Assembly (NCBI GenBank): GCA_022784465.1
Contig: JALFUR010000004.1
Location: 141,804-205,803, forward strand
From: Christensenella sp.
Lineage (GTDB): Bacteria > Bacillota > Clostridia > Christensenellales > UBA3700
Reading direction: 5' to 3'
Length of the DNA stretch: 64,000 bases
Of the stretch, positions 42,995-52,552 are shown piece by piece. Numbering within the stretch: position 1 is the stretch's first letter; each line of letters opens with the position of its first letter. The translations under genes were made by a program, and so were the position numbers. The notes under the pieces were generated by a model that worked only from the letters and a program-made list of their open reading frames with translations, had not been told where the DNA came from and did no database searches.

Positions 42995-44152
42995 ATGAAA
43001 AATATAACAAAGGATGTTTATTATGTTGGTGTAAATGATCACGATATTGATTTATTTGAAGGTCAATATATAGTGCCAAATGGTATGGCTTATAATTCTT
43101 ATGTAATAGTTGATGAAAAAGTAGCAATTATTGATACTGTTGATAAGAATTTTACTTCTCAATGGCTTAACAATGTTAAAGAAGCTTTAGCTGGAAAGAC
43201 TCCCGATTATTTGATTGTTCAACATATGGAACCAGACCATTCTGCAAATATTGTTAATTTAATAAATGAATATCCTAATATTCAAGTTGTAGGTAATGCA
43301 AAAACTTTTGATATGATCAAAAACTTCTTTGGAGATTCAATTAGTTTTTCTAAACTTGAAGTTAAAAACAACGATACATTATCTCTTGGTGCACATAACT
43401 TAACTTTCATCTTTGCTCCAATGGTTCATTGGCCAGAAGTTATGGTAAGTTATGATTCATTAGACAAAATTTTATTCTCAGCTGATGCTTTTGGTAAATT
43501 CGGGGCATTAGATGTTGATGAAGATTGGGCTTGTGAAGCTAGACGTTATTATTTTGGAATAGTAGGCAAATATGGCGCTCAAGTACAAATGCTATTGAAA
43601 AAAGTAGCAGCACTTGATGTTAAAACCATTTGTCCATTACACGGACCAATTTTAGATAAAGATTTGGAATATTATGTAAATAAATACGATATTTGGTCTT
43701 CATATAATGTTGAATCTGAAGGAGTTATGATTGCATATACTTCAGTATATGGAAATACTAAAAAAGCTGCAGAATATCTAAAAGATAAATTGTTAGCGTT
43801 AGGATGTGCTAAAGTTGTTTTCTGCGATTTAGCAAGAGAAGATATGGCAGAGGCTGTTGAAGATGGATTTAGATATGGAAAACTGGTTTTAGCAACAACA
43901 ACATATAATGGAGAAATATTCCCATTTATGAAAACATTTGTAGACCACTTGGTTGAAAGGGGATATACAAATAGAACTATAGGAATAATTGAAAATGGTT
44001 CTTGGGCTCCAATGGCTGCTAAGTATATTAAAGCCATGATGGAAAAATTAAAAAATATTACATGGCTTGATCAAGTAGTTACTATTAAATCTGCTATGAA
44101 TAAAGAGAACGAAAAACAATTAGATTTAATGGCTCAAGAATTGTTGAAATAA
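42995..44152 (+). CDS. A-type flavoprotein (flavo-diiron FprA-like oxidoreductase)
   Basis: Beta-lactamase-like domain with QHMEPDHSANI, and flavodoxin domain IAYTSVYGNTKKAAEYL. Confidence 0.93.
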   Translation: MKNITKDVYYVGVNDHDIDLFEGQYIVPNGMAYNSYVIVDEKVAIIDTVDKNFTSQWLNNVKEALAGKTPDYLIVQHMEPDHSANIVNLINEYPNIQVVGNAKTFDMIKNFFGDSISFSKLEVKNNDTLSLGAHNLTFIFAPMVHWPEVMVSYDSLDKILFSADAFGKFGALDVDEDWACEARRYYFGIVGKYGAQVQMLLKKVAALDVKTICPLHGPILDKDLEYYVNKYDIWSSYNVESEGVMIAYTSVYGNTKKAAEYLKDKLLALGCAKVVFCDLAREDMAEAVEDGFRYGKLVLATTTYNGEIFPFMKTFVDHLVERGYTNRTIGIIENGSWAPMAAKYIKAMMEKLKNITWLDQVVTIKSAMNKENEKQLDLMAQELLK

Positions 44153-44174
44153 TATAATTTAGTGCTTTATATAA

Positions 44175-44210
44175 AAACTGTTAAGATGATTTTCTTAGCA
44201 GTTTTTTTTT
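44175..44210 (+). terminator. Rho-independent terminator
   Basis: AACTGTTAAGA tgatt TTCTTAGCAGTT followed by T-run. Confidence 0.8.
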
Positions 44211-44320
44211 CATATTTTTTTACCTTTTTCATAAATATATAATAGATAAGATTTAGATACAATTTTATCAAATAATAGACAAAAACATGCTTTGTATTTG
44301 TCTTAATATTATGAGGCTGA

Positions 44321-45085
44321 ATGACAGTAATTATTTACAAAAAAACATTAATAGTAATTTTAATTATAATTGCAATTTTTGTTTGCTCAATGAGTTTGTA
44401 TAAAAATGATGAAGTTGCACTTGCATTAAATAGTAAAGTAAATAAAAAACTGCCAGTATATAGCGTGGAGGATGATACAAAAGTTTCTTTAACTTTTGAT
44501 GCTGCTTGGGGAGCGGATAAAACGGAAGAAATATTAAACACATTAAACAAGTTTAATGTGAAAGGTACATTTTTCTTGGTAGGATTTTGGATAGATAAAT
44601 ATCCAAGTTTAGTTAAAAAAATATATGATTTAGGATTTGATATTGGCAATCATAGTATTACTCATTTAGATATGACAAAACTAAATGAAAGTCAAAGAAT
44701 AAATGAAATAAATTTAACTAATGAAAAAATAAAAAACATAACAGGAGAAAGTCCAAAGTTCTTTAGGTTTCCATATGGCGCATATAACTTAGATAGTGTG
44801 TTAAGTGTAGAAAAACAAGGGATGATTCCAATTCAATGGGATGTAGATTCGTTAGATTGGAAAGGACTAAATGAAACAGAAATATTGAAGAGAATTCAAG
44901 ATAAAGTTAAAGGGGGATCAATTATACTTTTTCATAATAATTCTGAACATGTATTGGATGCTTTGCCGCTTGTTGTTGATTACTTGCTAAGCAAAAATTA
45001 TGAATTAGTGCCCCTTTCTCAACTTGTCTATGAAGATAATTACATTATAGATATAAACGGTGTTCAGCATCGAAATGTAATATAA
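44321..45085 (+). CDS. Polysaccharide deacetylase (PdaB-like)
   Basis: N-terminal TM; VSLTFDAAWGADKTEEIL, FDIGNHSITHLDM, FFRFPYGAYN. Confidence 0.88.
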   Translation: MTVIIYKKTLIVILIIIAIFVCSMSLYKNDEVALALNSKVNKKLPVYSVEDDTKVSLTFDAAWGADKTEEILNTLNKFNVKGTFFLVGFWIDKYPSLVKKIYDLGFDIGNHSITHLDMTKLNESQRINEINLTNEKIKNITGESPKFFRFPYGAYNLDSVLSVEKQGMIPIQWDVDSLDWKGLNETEILKRIQDKVKGGSIILFHNNSEHVLDALPLVVDYLLSKNYELVPLSQLVYEDNYIIDINGVQHRNVI

Positions 45086-45096
45086 GGAGGTTTCGC

Positions 45097-45741
45097 ATGA
45101 ACTACGAACAGATGAACAATAATCAAGTACAACTACAAGGAAAAGTTGTAACAAATCCAGTTTTCTCTCATGAGGTTTTAGGTGAAGGATTTTATGAATT
45201 AAAATTAGCAGTTAAAAGGTTGTCAGATCAAGAAGATATAATACCAATTACTGTTTCTGAAAGACTAATGGGTGATAGAAGATTAGAAATTGGAAACACA
45301 GTTTCTTTAACAGGACAATTTAGGAGCTATAATAAGGCAGAAGGTGACAGATCAAGACTATTATTAACAACTTTTGTAAGAGAATTTATAAAAGACGATG
45401 AATGCGTAAATCCAAATAATATTGATCTTGTTGGATATATTTGTAAACAACCTATTTTTAGAACAACACCATTTAAAAGAGAAATATGTGACGTTCTTGT
45501 TGCAGTCAATAGAGCGTATAATAAATCTGATTATATCCCATGTATTTTATGGGGCAGAAATGCTCGATTCGTTCAAGCTTTAAGTGTTGGAGAAAAATTG
45601 ATAATTAATGGTAGAATTCAATCTAGAGTATATTTAAAAAACATAAATGGTGAAATGGCAGAAAAAGTGGCTTATGAGGTATCTGTAAGTAGAGTTACAA
45701 ATGAATCTAAGCCTATGCAGTTATACAACAACGCCTCATAA
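45097..45741 (+). CDS. SSB-like protein with two OB-fold regions
   Basis: VQLQGKVVTNPVFSHE... and NIDLVGYICKQPIFRTTPFKREICDVLVAVNRAY...IPCILWGRNARF; no acidic DDDIPF-type tip. Confidence 0.75.
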   Translation: MNYEQMNNNQVQLQGKVVTNPVFSHEVLGEGFYELKLAVKRLSDQEDIIPITVSERLMGDRRLEIGNTVSLTGQFRSYNKAEGDRSRLLLTTFVREFIKDDECVNPNNIDLVGYICKQPIFRTTPFKREICDVLVAVNRAYNKSDYIPCILWGRNARFVQALSVGEKLIINGRIQSRVYLKNINGEMAEKVAYEVSVSRVTNESKPMQLYNNAS

Positions 45742-45773
45742 ATAAGACAAACTTTAGATATTTTCTTTTAAAT

Positions 45774-45822
45774 TAAAGAATAATACTTCAAATAACATCA
45801 AATTTGGGTATTATTCTTTTAT
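45774..45822 (+). terminator. Rho-independent terminator
   Basis: AAAGAATAATAC ... GTATTATTCTTTT. Confidence 0.7.
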
Positions 45823-45895
45823 TATATTTGCGTGAATTAAAAATTTACAAAGGCATGCATGTGTGCTATAATTTACGTGCGTAATTAGGTGAAAT

Positions 45896-46594
45896 ATGGT
45901 AGAACTATTTGAATTGCAAAAGAATATATCGCTTTGTTTGTCTAATATTGAAGCTGCTAAAAAAAGAGCAAATAGGCAAGATAGTGTTGTATTGATTGGG
46001 GCTACAAAAACTCAACCAAAAGAATTAATCAAAATGATTCAAGATAATCATTTGTTGACAGATGTTGGGGAGAACCATGTACAGGAAATAGTAGAAAAAT
46101 ATGAAACCGGTGACAATTTAACATGGCATATGATTGGACAACTTCAGTCTAATAAAGTCAAATATATTGTTGGCAAAGTCGCATTAATTCATTCTCTAGA
46201 TAGAGAATCTCTAGCTCAAGAAATAGACAAGCAGGCAAAAAAGCATAATGTTATTCAAGATTGCTTAATTGAAATAAATATGGGTAGTGAAATAACAAAA
46301 GGCGGAATTGCAAAAGAAGACTTGGCAGAGTTTATGAGTGTTGTTGAAAAATATGACAATATAAGAATTCGTGGACTTATGAGTGTTATGCCTAATTTAG
46401 AAGATAAAGAATTATTAAAAAATATGTACATTGACTTAAAAGCATTATTTGATAATTTAAAAAATATTGCATCATTAAGACATAAAATAGATACATTATC
46501 TTGCGGCATGACTAATGATTATGAACTTGCTGTTGAGTATGGTGGTTCAACAATGGTTAGATTAGGAAGAGTATTGTTTGGAGCAAGAAACTAA
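45896..46594 (+). CDS. YggS/YlmE-family PLP homeostasis protein
   Basis: LIGATKTQPKELI, GENHVQEIVEKY, WHMIGQLQSNKVKYIV, IRGLMSVMP. Confidence 0.94.
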   Translation: MVELFELQKNISLCLSNIEAAKKRANRQDSVVLIGATKTQPKELIKMIQDNHLLTDVGENHVQEIVEKYETGDNLTWHMIGQLQSNKVKYIVGKVALIHSLDRESLAQEIDKQAKKHNVIQDCLIEINMGSEITKGGIAKEDLAEFMSVVEKYDNIRIRGLMSVMPNLEDKELLKNMYIDLKALFDNLKNIASLRHKIDTLSCGMTNDYELAVEYGGSTMVRLGRVLFGARN

Positions 46595-46604
46595 GGAGGG
46601 AAAA

Positions 46605-47309
46605 ATGGATAGAGACGATTTTAATAATCAAAATGGATTTATGAATCGAAGAGATTTAGGAAATAATCCATATTATTCTAATGGCCAAAATGAAAGAAGA
46701 GGATTTATAGATCCATCTAATCCTTTAGGTGTAAGTAAGAATGACAATTATACGCAACCTCAAGGATATCCTTCATATTCTCAAAGACCATATTCTGCGA
46801 ATATTCCTCCATATACTCCAATACCTAATGTTCCTCCTCAACCAATAAACCAACCAGCTCCTTCTATGCCAATTATGTATGAACAAAATCAGGCACAGAT
46901 ATCTAATCAGGATTATGAGGATCAATTTATTTATGGCGGACAGGTTCAACAACCTCAAAGTTATATTCCACAACCTCAACCCGTTCAACCACAACCAAAA
47001 AAGAAAGGACTATTTTCTTTTATGAATAAAAAACCACAAGAAACTCCAAATAATTATGTTGCTTCGCATCAATATTTGAATATTCAAATGCCACAAAGCA
47101 TTAATGATATAAAGACAATTATTGATATGATTAAAGCAGGAGATACAGTTATTGTAGATTTTTCAAAAGTCAACGTGCAAGATTCTCAACGAATGGTAGA
47201 CTTTTTATCTGGTGGCTGTTATGGCGCAGGTGGTTTAATGCAATCTATGGGGGATAGAAAATTTGCTCTTACTCCTCCAGGAACAGGAATTAGAGGATCT
47301 TTAAATTAG
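46605..47309 (+). CDS. sepF: Cell division protein SepF with long Pro/Gln-rich N-terminal region
   Basis: C-terminal DIKTIIDMIKAGDTVIVDFSKVNVQDSQRMVDFLSGGCYGAGG; AAGGAGG RBS before ATG 46605. Confidence 0.87.
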   Translation: MDRDDFNNQNGFMNRRDLGNNPYYSNGQNERRGFIDPSNPLGVSKNDNYTQPQGYPSYSQRPYSANIPPYTPIPNVPPQPINQPAPSMPIMYEQNQAQISNQDYEDQFIYGGQVQQPQSYIPQPQPVQPQPKKKGLFSFMNKKPQETPNNYVASHQYLNIQMPQSINDIKTIIDMIKAGDTVIVDFSKVNVQDSQRMVDFLSGGCYGAGGLMQSMGDRKFALTPPGTGIRGSLN

Positions 47310-47310
47310 T

Positions 47311-47916
47311 ATGAAAAATCTTTTGAAAGAGAATAACAAACTAAGATATGCATTAGAGATATTGTTTTTCTTTGCATTGATTGCTGTTGATTTGCTTACA
47401 AAATATTTAATTGATGATGTTTTATTGCAATCAAAGCCTTATGCAAGTTATGTTGTTTTGGATGGCATTTTTACTTTATCTTGTCATTTTAATACAGGAG
47501 CTTCATTTAGCATTTTATCTGGACAAATTACTTTTCTTACAATAATGCCTACTATCGTTACTTTAGGAATAATTGCACTTTTAGTTATTAGACCTAATTT
47601 GCCTTCAAACTTAAGAATTGGATTAATACTTATTTCTGCCGGTGCAATGGGAAATGTTATAGATAGAATAGCATTAGGTCACGTTAGAGATTTTATAGAT
47701 TATACATTTTTAAAAACTTGGTTTGGAATAGATTTTGCAGTTGGAAATGTTGCAGATCTATTTTTGATTGGCGGAGTAATTTTATTGATAGTTTATATTA
47801 TTTTCCAATTTGAAGATAAGGATTTTTATTCTAAGAAAAAATTAGAAAAATATAATGCAGAATTAGCTTTGCAAGAAGAGAATAATCAAGATAGTGTTTT
47901 AAAAGATGGAGAATAA
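47311..47916 (+). CDS. lspA: Lipoprotein signal peptidase (signal peptidase II)
   Basis: DLLTKYLI, FNTGASFSILSG, GAMGNVIDRIALGHVRDFIDY, NVADLFLIGG. Confidence 0.95.
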   Translation: MKNLLKENNKLRYALEILFFFALIAVDLLTKYLIDDVLLQSKPYASYVVLDGIFTLSCHFNTGASFSILSGQITFLTIMPTIVTLGIIALLVIRPNLPSNLRIGLILISAGAMGNVIDRIALGHVRDFIDYTFLKTWFGIDFAVGNVADLFLIGGVILLIVYIIFQFEDKDFYSKKKLEKYNAELALQEENNQDSVLKDGE

Positions 47917-48829
47917 GTTTTTAATTGTTCAAGAAGAAGATCAAGGAAAAAGATTAGATGTTTTTCTAAATGAAGAATTGGATCTTTCTCGTTCTTATAT
48001 AAAAAAATTAATTGAAGAAAACAAAGTTTTAATAAATGATAAGCTTGTACAAAAAGCAGGCTATTCAGTTAAAGGTAAGGATTCTATATCTATTGAAATT
48101 CCTGATGCTGAAGTATTAGATTTAACTCCGGAAAATATTCCAATTGACATTGTATATGAAGATGATGATTTTGCTGTAATTAATAAGCAACAAGGCTTAG
48201 TTGTTCATCCAGCTTCTGGCTCGCGTTCTCACACTTTAGTTAATGCACTACTATTTCATTTAGATAATCTTAGCGATATAAATGGCGTTGTAAGACCTGG
48301 AATTGTACATAGATTAGATAAAGATACATCAGGATTAATTGTAGTTGCAAAAAATAATGCTGCCCATGTATCACTTCAAGAACAAATAGCGACAAAGAGT
48401 GCTAAGAGATTTTATAAAGCGCTTGTCGATGGAAAAGTATCTAATGATTCGGGAAAGATAGAAACACTAATAGATAGATCGCAAAAGGATAGAAAATTAA
48501 TGGCAGTATCTAGAAATACTGGTAGAATAGCCATAACTTTATACAATGTTATAGAGAGATTTGATAAATATACTCTAATGAACTATGAACTTAAAACAGG
48601 TAGGACTCATCAAATAAGAGTTCATTCTAAACATATAGGACATCCTATTGTTGGCGATTTAGTGTATGGTGGTTCAAACAAATTTAATTTAAATGGTCAA
48701 TTATTACATGCATATAGATTAGAACTTAATCATCCAAAAACAAATGAGAGAATGGTTTTTGAAGCGCCATTGCCAGATTATTTTAATAACGTTTTAAATG
48801 AGCTTAGAAAAAATGTACGAAATAATTGA
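47906..48829 (+). CDS. RluA/RluD family pseudouridine synthase
   Basis: S4 domain, GIVHRLDKDTSGLIVVAKN, LKTGRTHQIRVHSKHIGHPIVGD. Confidence 0.95.
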   Translation: MENKFLIVQEEDQGKRLDVFLNEELDLSRSYIKKLIEENKVLINDKLVQKAGYSVKGKDSISIEIPDAEVLDLTPENIPIDIVYEDDDFAVINKQQGLVVHPASGSRSHTLVNALLFHLDNLSDINGVVRPGIVHRLDKDTSGLIVVAKNNAAHVSLQEQIATKSAKRFYKALVDGKVSNDSGKIETLIDRSQKDRKLMAVSRNTGRIAITLYNVIERFDKYTLMNYELKTGRTHQIRVHSKHIGHPIVGDLVYGGSNKFNLNGQLLHAYRLELNHPKTNERMVFEAPLPDYFNNVLNELRKNVRNN

Positions 48830-49613
48830 TGCGCATGTTCATATATATCCAGATTCTATCGTAGATAAAGCAACAGCTAATATCCGTAATTTTTACAATG
48901 CAAAGAACATGCCGAGTGTTGATGGACATACATCAAGTTTAATTCAAAATGGGCGTATGCTTGGTGTTCAAAAATATATAGTTCACTCTTGTGCAACATC
49001 GCTTCATCAAGTTAAACCAATTAACGATTTTATTTATTCTCAAATGCAGTTGCATCCAGAATTTATAGGATTTATGACATTATATCCTGGAATGAATGAA
49101 GAAGAGATAATCGATGAGATATCTAATAGATATAACCAAGGATTTAAGGGAATAAAACTTCATCCAGATTTTCAGAAATTTAATATAGATGATGAGGTGT
49201 TGTATCCAATCTATAAATACGCTTCTTCTAAAATGCCTATTTTGTTCCATGTAGGAGATCCAAGAAGTGATTTGTCTCGTCCGTATAAATTGGCAAAGAT
49301 TGCAAAAATGTTTCCAAATTTAACATGCATTGGGGCGCACTTTGGTGGTTGGTATAGGTGGGATGAATTAGATTGTTATTTAGGACTAGATAATGTCTAT
49401 TTTGATACCTCTTCAACCCTTGCTTTTTTATCAAATGAGAAAGCTTTAAAACTTATGTATAAACACGGAATAGACAAGTTCTTCTTTGGCACAGATTTTC
49501 CGATGTGGGATATAAAAATAGAATTAGATAGGGTATTAAATCTTGGACTAAGCGATGTAGATTTACAAAAAGTATTATCTAAAAATTTTAAGAGAGTTTT
49601 TAATATAGATTAA
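48813..49613 (+). CDS. Amidohydrolase family protein
   Basis: MYEIIDAHVHIYPDSI, FKGIKLHPDFQKF, GAHFGGW, FFGTDFPMW. Confidence 0.9.
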   Translation: MYEIIDAHVHIYPDSIVDKATANIRNFYNAKNMPSVDGHTSSLIQNGRMLGVQKYIVHSCATSLHQVKPINDFIYSQMQLHPEFIGFMTLYPGMNEEEIIDEISNRYNQGFKGIKLHPDFQKFNIDDEVLYPIYKYASSKMPILFHVGDPRSDLSRPYKLAKIAKMFPNLTCIGAHFGGWYRWDELDCYLGLDNVYFDTSSTLAFLSNEKALKLMYKHGIDKFFFGTDFPMWDIKIELDRVLNLGLSDVDLQKVLSKNFKRVFNID

Positions 49614-49617
49614 ATTG

Positions 49618-51342
49618 TTATTTTAAATATTCTTTATGTTCTATTGGCTCAACAACAATAGAGTTATACGTATCGTATAACACCATGCCAGGTTTTTTAC
49701 TAGGATGTCTTTTTACATTCTTTCTAAAAGTGTAGTCAATTTCAACTTTTTTCTCATCGCCAGTGTTAGAAAAGAATGCACATATTTCACAAGCAATAAG
49801 TAAAACATCATTTGGAACTTCTTGTCCTTTAGTTATTATTATTCCGTGAGAACCATGGAAAGATTTAACGTGCATCCAAATGTCTCCGCCATTTGCTATT
49901 TTGAATGAAATTTTATCATTTTGTAGATTGTTTTTTCCTATCAAAACTTCAAATCCTTTGACGTTGTATACGATAGGAGAAGACTCTTTTTCTTTTTTTG
50001 ACTTTTTATCTTTTACAGATTTTAAAGCGCCAATTTCTTCTAATTCTTTATGAATTTCTTTTATGTCTTGTTGTGTCTTACATCTTGAGATGTATGGCTC
50101 AATAGACTTTAAATATTCAATTGTCTCTTCAAGTTCTTCTATTTGTTCAAGTGCAATTTCTTCTTGATGTTTTAGTTTTGTATATTTTTTAAAATAAACT
50201 TGTGCGTTTTGTTGTGGAGCTAAAGTTTCATCTAATTTAATTTTTATATCTTCTAAATCGCTAGAATAATAATTTTGAACTGTAATAGATTCATCGCCTT
50301 TTTTTATTCTGTATATATTAGCAATAATAAGTTCACCAATAAGTTTATAGTGATCTTTATCTTGAGCTTCATTAAATCTTTGTTTAGATTTTTCTAGTTT
50401 TTTATTACATTTGCTTAAAAAAGCATTATATGCCTTTGTAAGGTATTTAGTTTTTTCTTCTTGTCTAAATTTTTCATCTTTTAAAGAAAGAGTATATTCA
50501 ATTGCTTCATTTAATGATGGCTTAGAGATGATATTCTTTATTTTGTGATATTTCATTACATAATAATCTAAAGGGGTGTTGTTATCGTTTATTTCAACAC
50601 ATGGATTATATAGTTTAGAATTGTATATATTTGAAAATCTTTCTAATGAAATTAAAATATTTTCAATATTATCATCGCTTAATGGTGAAGTAGAGTTTCC
50701 AACATTTGCTTGAAAAATTATTTCTTCAGCTGTAGATGAAGCTAAACCTGAGACAATAGATAATAAAAATGAGACAAGATTATTGCCCATATATTGCTTT
50801 AGTGCAGTCCTGATTTGTTCTTTATTAGATAGCGAGAGTTTTGTTTGTTCAGGAACTATATACTTTGCAGATGGGATTAGTGTTCTTTTTGTCATCATAT
50901 CAAAAGGAACTTGCTTTAATACATCTGTAATTATTTCTTTTTCATTGGCAACAATTATATTTGAATATCTGCCCATCATTTCGATAATTAATTTGTATTG
51001 AACGGGATCTCTCATTTCATTATGAGATAAAATATCTAAAACAATAATTCTATCCTCGTTTATTGTACGAATTGATTGTATGATGCCATTTAATAAATGT
51101 TTTCTTAAGTGCATGCAAAAAGAAGGAGCTGAAAGAGGACTTATTTTTTTAACATTTGTTAAATGGATTCTAGGATTAGATGCATTACATGAAACTGCCA
51201 AATTATAGTTTTTATTATTTGCTCGAATAAAAACGTTAATTTCGTCTTTTTCAGGCATAGTAATTTTGTCAATTTTACCATTTTTTAAAATTGAATCAAG
51301 TTCGTTAGATAATGCATTTAATGTAATATAATCATTTGGCAT
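49618..51342 (-). CDS. rqcH: NFACT-family ribosome quality control protein RqcH
   Basis: MPNDYITLNALSNEL; central coiled coil; NFACT-R region ISFKIANGGDIWMHVKSFHGSHGIIITKGQEVP. ORF start 51459 overruns the divergent gene, so 51342 is preferred. Confidence 0.93.
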   Translation of the reverse strand: MPNDYITLNALSNELDSILKNGKIDKITMPEKDEINVFIRANNKNYNLAVSCNASNPRIHLTNVKKISPLSAPSFCMHLRKHLLNGIIQSIRTINEDRIIVLDILSHNEMRDPVQYKLIIEMMGRYSNIIVANEKEIITDVLKQVPFDMMTKRTLIPSAKYIVPEQTKLSLSNKEQIRTALKQYMGNNLVSFLLSIVSGLASSTAEEIIFQANVGNSTSPLSDDNIENILISLERFSNIYNSKLYNPCVEINDNNTPLDYYVMKYHKIKNIISKPSLNEAIEYTLSLKDEKFRQEEKTKYLTKAYNAFLSKCNKKLEKSKQRFNEAQDKDHYKLIGELIIANIYRIKKGDESITVQNYYSSDLEDIKIKLDETLAPQQNAQVYFKKYTKLKHQEEIALEQIEELEETIEYLKSIEPYISRCKTQQDIKEIHKELEEIGALKSVKDKKSKKEKESSPIVYNVKGFEVLIGKNNLQNDKISFKIANGGDIWMHVKSFHGSHGIIITKGQEVPNDVLLIACEICAFFSNTGDEKKVEIDYTFRKNVKRHPSKKPGMVLYDTYNSIVVEPIEHKEYLK

Positions 51343-51404
51343 GTATAAATTATAACAAATCACTTTTAATTTGAAAATAACAAATAATATGTTAATATAT
51401 ACGT

Positions 51405-52547
51405 ATGTATTTATATAGTTATTTAAAAGACCATGACATTTCTTTCGAGGAAAAAGCATTTGATGAAATCGATGCTCTTACTCTTTCACGCTTGGCTTTT
51501 TATAATTTTGAGCATGTCAAAGATGGAGATACTTTTGAGCAAATTTCAAAATACGAAAATCTGTCTGAGATCACGAATACTATTAATTTGAAACAATCAG
51601 ATTTTGAGTTTTTAAAATTAGTGCTATCTATGAAAAGATATGCTCATTTAAAAGTTAAACATTTCTATAAAGACTATGATACATCTATTGAAATGCAATA
51701 TGCTTCCTTATGTTTTGAGATGGGGAAAACAGCAATATTTGCTTTTAGAGGAACAGATGGTACATTAGTTGGCTGGAAAGAAAATTTCAATATGATTTCA
51801 ACTGAGGTTATACCATCTCAAAGAGTTGCTATTAATTATTTTGAAAAAGTCATGGAAGATGAAGATTATCAAGATTTTTATTTAATAGGTCATTCAAAAG
51901 GTGGTAATTTAGCTGTTTATATTGCTGCTAATTGTAGCAAGCAATATGTAGATAGAATTATTCATGTATACAATTTTGATGGACCAGGATTTTATCGTAA
52001 TTTTTATCAAGGCAAACAATATATATCTTTAAGAAATAAAATAACCAAACTTTCTCCAGAAGAATCCATAATTGGAAGAATATTATATAATGACTGTTAT
52101 GAAATAATTAAATCTAAAGAAAAAATGTTTTTACAACACTGGCCATTTTTCTGGATTATTGAAAACGATAAAATTAAAAGAGCTCCAAGATTTGCTGCTA
52201 TTTCAAATACTATCGATTTAACTTTAGATGATGTTCAAGATGAAAAATTTGACGATATAAAGGTTAGAGTATTTAATGCGATTTTTGATGAGCTTAAAGC
52301 GTCTAACAAAGAGTACTTAGATGAGGTAATTTTTGATAAAAAAGAATTTAAAGAATTTTGCAAAAGACTTAGAAAAAATGAGGATTATAAAGAAGTAAGG
52401 CGCTTTGTTTTTGACGTATATAAAATTTTTAGAAAACATAATAAAGTTGAAAAAGCTATAGAGAAGAAAATACTTGGAAAAGAGTACAAAAAAAGTTCAA
52501 TTATATTAACTATAAAGGATAATATTTTAAAAAATTTTTCAAGGTGA
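51405..52547 (+). CDS. Mbeg1-like/DUF2974 alpha/beta hydrolase, paralog 1
   Basis: FDEIDALTLSRLAFYNF, FRGTDGTLVGWKENFNM, IGHSKGGNLAVYIAANC. Confidence 0.85.
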   Translation: MYLYSYLKDHDISFEEKAFDEIDALTLSRLAFYNFEHVKDGDTFEQISKYENLSEITNTINLKQSDFEFLKLVLSMKRYAHLKVKHFYKDYDTSIEMQYASLCFEMGKTAIFAFRGTDGTLVGWKENFNMISTEVIPSQRVAINYFEKVMEDEDYQDFYLIGHSKGGNLAVYIAANCSKQYVDRIIHVYNFDGPGFYRNFYQGKQYISLRNKITKLSPEESIIGRILYNDCYEIIKSKEKMFLQHWPFFWIIENDKIKRAPRFAAISNTIDLTLDDVQDEKFDDIKVRVFNAIFDELKASNKEYLDEVIFDKKEFKEFCKRLRKNEDYKEVRRFVFDVYKIFRKHNKVEKAIEKKILGKEYKKSSIILTIKDNILKNFSR

Positions 52548-52552
52548 GTTAA

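Noticed and set aside
43672-44037. Minus-strand 121-aa ORF
   Set aside because: Antisense to the flavo-diiron protein gene; no supporting signals.
46750-47000. Tandem repeat in the SepF N-terminal coding region
   Set aside because: Pro/Gln-rich low complexity, but no exact repeat unit; treated as a disordered protein segment.
51343-51459. N-terminal extension of RqcH (MLFPRKKCHGLLNN...)
   Set aside because: It would run through the divergent promoter region into the Mbeg1-like gene; the normal NFACT start MPNDYITLNAL at 51342 fits better.
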